Shown: in pieces, positions 61,180-64,000 of the stretch
Layout: the number at the start of each line of letters is the position of its first letter
Position numbering within the stretch: the first letter of the stretch is position 1
Source: Candidatus Metaruminococcus caecorum
Lineage (GTDB): Bacteria; Bacillota; Clostridia; Oscillospirales; Ruminococcaceae
DNA: 64,000 nucleotides
Assembly (NCBI GenBank): GCA_904420045.1
Contig: CAJFTY010000059.1
Location: 27,831-91,830 of the forward strand
Direction of reading: 5' to 3'
Notes under the pieces: generated by a model
The model's database searches: none
What the model was told of the DNA's origin: nothing
The model's input: the letters and a program-made list of their open reading frames with translations, nothing else
Translations under genes and position numbers: made by a program

Positions 61180-62181
61180 ATGAAAGATGTGAAAGTAAAC
61201 ACTCGCGCGGTGTCGGCCAGGGACCGCGCCAGGGCGGAAAATTCCAAGCGGCACCGGCGGCGCAGGAAGCGAAGCTACATGCTTTACTACATCCTGCTGC
61301 TGCTGTTTGTGCTGATCGCCTTTGTCACCCTGTCGGTAACGGTGTTTTTTAATATTTCCGACATTCAGGTCACGGGGATCAGCAAGCTGAGCGCCCAGGA
61401 GGTCATCGCAGCCTCCGGCCTGGAAAAAGGGGACAACCTGTTCCGCTCCAATTTAAAGGGCGCCCAAAAGAAAGTGGAGCAGTCTCAGGTGTACGCCGAT
61501 TCGGTCAAAATGGTCCGCAAGCTTCCCAGCACGCTGGTCATCCAGGTGACCGAAGCCGTCCCCACGGTCAATCTGAAGACGGGGGATACCTACGCGGTGC
61601 TCAGCGCCAAAGGCCGGGTGCTGGAGGTGAATCAGCAAAAGCCCAACGATAAGCTGATTACTTTGGAGGGTATTAAAAAAGATGGGCTCAAACGGGGGGA
61701 TTTTCTGGACTACGAAGGCGACGAAAAGCTGTCCACGCTGGGTACGATTGTGGAAGCGCTGGAGGAGGTCGGCTTTCAGGGAATCAAGGGGATCAACCTG
61801 GAAAACCTGGTGGATATCAGGCTTAACTACAAAGACCGGATCCGGATTGATCTGGGGAGCATCTCGGATCTTTCCTACAAGCTCACCTTTGCAAAGGATA
61901 TTGTGGAAAACCGGCTGAAAGAGGACTCCCGCGGGATTATCCGGGCGGATAAGGCCAACGAAATGCGGTTCCAGGAAACCGTGAGCAATCCAAACGAGCC
62001 GGTGAAAAACACCTCCTCCACAGCGTCCGGCGGCGCTTCGTCGGGAAGTTCGTCGGGGGCATCCTCCAGCGGGACAGGCTCGGGAGGAACCGGTTCCTCC
62101 GGCACACCCTCAAAAGGAGCTTCTTCGGCGGCAGCATCAGGGGCGTCGTCCGGAACAAACACAAGCTCCAAGGCGCAATAG
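61180..62181 (+). CDS. Cell-division protein FtsQ/DivIB with Ser/Gly-rich tail
   Basis: A 333-residue bitopic protein. The N-terminus is very basic (KRHRRRRKR), the membrane segment is at about 33-57, and a POTRA domain (ISDIQVTGISKLSAQEV) and beta domain run to about 265. The last 65 residues are low-complexity Ser/Gly/Ala/Thr, an extracytoplasmic tail not usual in FtsQ. AGGAGACGC precedes the ATG. Confidence 0.88.
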   Translation: MKDVKVNTRAVSARDRARAENSKRHRRRRKRSYMLYYILLLLFVLIAFVTLSVTVFFNISDIQVTGISKLSAQEVIAASGLEKGDNLFRSNLKGAQKKVEQSQVYADSVKMVRKLPSTLVIQVTEAVPTVNLKTGDTYAVLSAKGRVLEVNQQKPNDKLITLEGIKKDGLKRGDFLDYEGDEKLSTLGTIVEALEEVGFQGIKGINLENLVDIRLNYKDRIRIDLGSISDLSYKLTFAKDIVENRLKEDSRGIIRADKANEMRFQETVSNPNEPVKNTSSTASGGASSGSSSGASSSGTGSGGTGSSGTPSKGASSAAASGASSGTNTSSKAQ

Positions 62182-62203
62182 AGAAACGGAGGACAGGGGA
62201 ACG

Positions 62204-62941
62204 ATGAAAGCGATTCAGGGAAAGACCAAAACAAAGATTACGGTGGTCATTATGTCGGTGGCCATCGCGGTGCTGAGTTTTTTTGCCACCTGGCAGATCC
62301 GGAGCGTTTCGGTCAACCGGGAAAATCAAAAGACGCCGGAGCTGGCCCGGGCGGAGGAACTGCAAAAACAGCTGAAAGTCCAGTTGGAAAACGAGGACAA
62401 GCTTCAAAAAGAACTGGAGGAACAGCGCAAAACCATTGAACAGCTCCGGAACCAGAACGCCGACGAGCAGTACAAAGCGATGAAAACACAGCTCAATAAG
62501 GCCGAGATGCTGGCAGGGCTCACCGCTGTGACAGGCAAGGGCGTTACTGTGGTGCTGGACGATACCGAGAAAAAGGTGGTCACCGAAGGGGATCCCAATA
62601 ACTATATCATTCACGACAGCGATGTGCTTCAGGTGCTCAACGAGCTTCGGGACGCGGGTGCGGAAGCCTTGTCTATCAACGGGGAGCGTATTTTGGCCAC
62701 CACCGAGGTGCGGTGTGCGGGCAGCGTAATCAGCGCGAACAACCGCCGGATCGGGGCGCCCTTTACCATCAAGGCCATCGGCGATCCCCAAAAACTGTCG
62801 GCGGCGCTGAACCTGCGCAACGGCGTGGCGGACAACATGCGGCAGTGGGGGATCAAAGTGACCATCAGCCAGCAGGACCAGCTGACGGTGGAGGCCTATA
62901 AAGGAGGGGTTCAGTTTGAATACGCCAAGCGAGCCGAATAA
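62204..62941 (+). CDS. DUF881-family protein
   Basis: A 245-residue protein with an N-terminal membrane segment (about 12-30), a coiled coil (about 45-100) and the DUF881 domain (GKGVTVVLDD, DVLQVLNELRDAGAEALSINGERI). These genes sit between divIB and sbp or ftsZ in many Gram-positive genomes. A role in division or envelope assembly is inferred. Its 3' end overlaps sbp. Confidence 0.92.
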   Translation: MKAIQGKTKTKITVVIMSVAIAVLSFFATWQIRSVSVNRENQKTPELARAEELQKQLKVQLENEDKLQKELEEQRKTIEQLRNQNADEQYKAMKTQLNKAEMLAGLTAVTGKGVTVVLDDTEKKVVTEGDPNNYIIHDSDVLQVLNELRDAGAEALSINGERILATTEVRCAGSVISANNRRIGAPFTIKAIGDPQKLSAALNLRNGVADNMRQWGIKVTISQQDQLTVEAYKGGVQFEYAKRAE

Positions 62942-63329
62942 CGCTCCCGGCCAGGAGCGCAGGCAGTCAGGCCTGTGGATCATCCTGCCCATCTGTGCGG
63001 TGGCGGTGGGGATTGCGGCCGGGTTGTGGTTTCCGGGATTTATCTCCAGCGAGTACACCACCTTTTTTGCGGTGGGAATCGTGGCTGCGTTCGATTCCAT
63101 TCTGGGCGGACTCAAGGCTGTTCCCAAGGGAACCTTCCGGCTTCGGATCTTTCTGTCCGGGTTTTTGGTAAACATTATCGTGGCAGTTTTAATTACATAT
63201 ATGGGATATTTGTTGAGCCTTGACTTATATCTGGCGATTATCGTAGTATTTGGTACACGAATCTTTAAAAATTTAGCTCAAATACGCAAATTGCTATTGA
63301 AATCTGATCATAAATCTGATAAATTATAA
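62916..63329 (+). CDS. sbp: Small basic protein Sbp (DUF1290)
   Basis: A 137-residue membrane protein with three segments: GIAAGLWFPGFISSEYTTFFAVGIVAAFDSILGGLKA is the conserved first half (positions about 32-68), then LVNIIVAVLITYMG. The start is TTG 62916 with AAAGGAGG eight bases upstream, overlapping DUF881 by 26 bases. Function is unknown; it is usually adjacent to ftsZ. Confidence 0.92.
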   Translation: MNTPSEPNNAPGQERRQSGLWIILPICAVAVGIAAGLWFPGFISSEYTTFFAVGIVAAFDSILGGLKAVPKGTFRLRIFLSGFLVNIIVAVLITYMGYLLSLDLYLAIIVVFGTRIFKNLAQIRKLLLKSDHKSDKL

Positions 63330-63433
63330 TTATATGAGTATACACATCGTACTATGCGTTTTAAAAATAAATTTTGGTTGAAATAAGCTGGTTTTGTGTA
63401 AAGGATTAAAACCCATTTTAGGAGGACGAACCC

Positions 63434-64000
63434 GTGAACTTTATGTTGGATGAGGATTTTGAAAAAAGTGTCAATATCAAGGTGGCAGGAATCGGCGGCG
63501 GCGGCGGAAACGCGGTCAACCGCATGATCGCCTCCGGAATGAAAAGTGTGGAATTTATTTCGATTAACACGGACCAGCAGGCGCTTTACCATTCCAAGGC
63601 AACCCACAAAATGCAGATCGGAGAAAAGCTCACCAAGGGGCGCGGTGCAGGCGGGGAGCCTGAAAAAGGCCAGCGCGCCGCAGAGGAAAGCCGGGAGGAA
63701 ATCGCCTCGGCCTTAAAGGGCACCCAGATGATCTTTATCACCGCGGGTATGGGCGGCGGAACCGGAACGGGTGCTGCTCCCATCGTGGCGGAGGTTGCAA
63801 GGGAACTGGGCATCCTCACCGTGGGCATTGTGACCAAGCCCTTTGAATTTGAGGGCAAGCGCCGGATGGCCCAGGCGGAGGCCGGCATCGCAGAGCTCCG
63901 CAAGCAGGTGGACTCCCTGGTGGTCATCCCCAACGAGCGCTTAAAACTGATTTCCGAGCAGAAAATCACCCTTGCCAACGCCTTTGAGGCGGCGGACAAC
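63434..64000 (+). CDS. ftsZ: Cell-division GTPase FtsZ, 3' end outside window
   Basis: 189 residues are present. The N-terminal [30 protein letters not shown] and the tubulin signature [10 protein letters not shown] near residue 106 are all intact. GTG 63434 has AGGAGG eight bases upstream; ATG 63443 is an alternative. The AT-rich 104-base gap before it contains TATAAT at 63325-63330 but no well-spaced -35. No ftsA gene precedes it. Confidence 0.97.
   Translation, partial: MNFMLDEDFEKSVNIKVAGIGGGGGNAVNRMIASGMKSVEFISINTDQQALYHSKATHKMQIGEKLTKGRGAGGEPEKGQRAAEESREEIASALKGTQMIFITAGMGGGTGTGAAPIVAEVARELGILTVGIVTKPFEFEGKRRMAQAEAGIAELRKQVDSLVVIPNERLKLISEQKITLANAFEAADN

Noticed and set aside
61937..63175. 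A 412-codon minus-strand frame opposite FtsQ, DUF881 and sbp
   Set aside because: It spans three clear plus-strand genes and has low-complexity shadow composition.
1..64000. tRNA or rRNA genes
   Set aside because: No sequence resembling a tRNA T-arm/acceptor set or conserved rRNA segment was noticed on either strand.

Overview
The window looks like a chromosomal segment of a GC-rich, anaerobic, Gram-positive Clostridia-type bacterium, most likely of the Oscillospirales/Ruminococcaceae group. This rests on gene content and order (mraZ-rsmH-ftsL-pbp-murE cluster, sbp and DUF881 next to ftsZ, fhs, a glycyl-radical enzyme with its activase, tsaE-tsaB), AGGAGG ribosome sites, TTGACA/TATAAT promoters with 17-bp spacers, and surface proteins with NPxT-type sorting tails. 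MurE carries a DNPR motif, which predicts meso-diaminopimelate peptidoglycan. Species assignment is not possible from the window.

Layout. 1-7.0 kb: the 3' part of a cell-surface GH51 arabinofuranosidase, a LacI regulator, and an unassigned glycyl-radical enzyme with its radical-SAM activase. 7.0-10.5 kb: a secreted, surface-anchored metallophosphoesterase and a DeoR regulator whose two promoters share decamer-repeat operators. 10.6-15.4 kb: a C39-like peptidase, a response regulator/kinase/unknown-protein operon, and a LiaF-like membrane protein. 15.5-19.9 kb: the divergent clostridial topoisomerase IV-type pair. 19.9-20.2 kb: a block of hairpins. 20.4-34.3 kb: housekeeping genes (GH2 enzyme, secG, rnr, manA, ROK glucokinase, upp, rpiB, tsaB, tsaE, fhs, rodA, rsmD, coaD).

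34.6-47.3 kb: a 12.7-kb, visibly more AT-rich integrative mobilizable element. It carries a large serine recombinase, a MobC/relaxase pair, replication-like genes and no conjugation machinery. Its cargo is a LytTR regulator, a soluble GHKL kinase and a pair of ABC half-exporters. It sits inside an XRE-family regulator gene. Removing it between the GG dinucleotides at 34629-34630 and 47297-47298 restores a 350-codon reading frame through the conserved W-E-R-G-L-S-Y-P-D segment. The deduced circular junction is a near-perfect palindrome centred on that GG. Upstream of the mobilization genes lies a 0.94-kb array of degenerate repeats.

47.3-64.0 kb: the rest of the split regulator, a CPBP membrane protease, and the division and cell-wall cluster from mraZ to a truncated ftsZ. 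This cluster lacks murD, murC, murB and ftsA at their usual places and uses many GTG and TTG starts.

The strongest candidates for new biology are the exactly reconstructable insertion site, the repeat array at 40.4-41.4 kb, the glycyl-radical enzyme of unknown substrate beside arabinan-degrading functions, the kinase without a membrane sensor beside an exporter pair, and the hairpin block at 19.9-20.2 kb.
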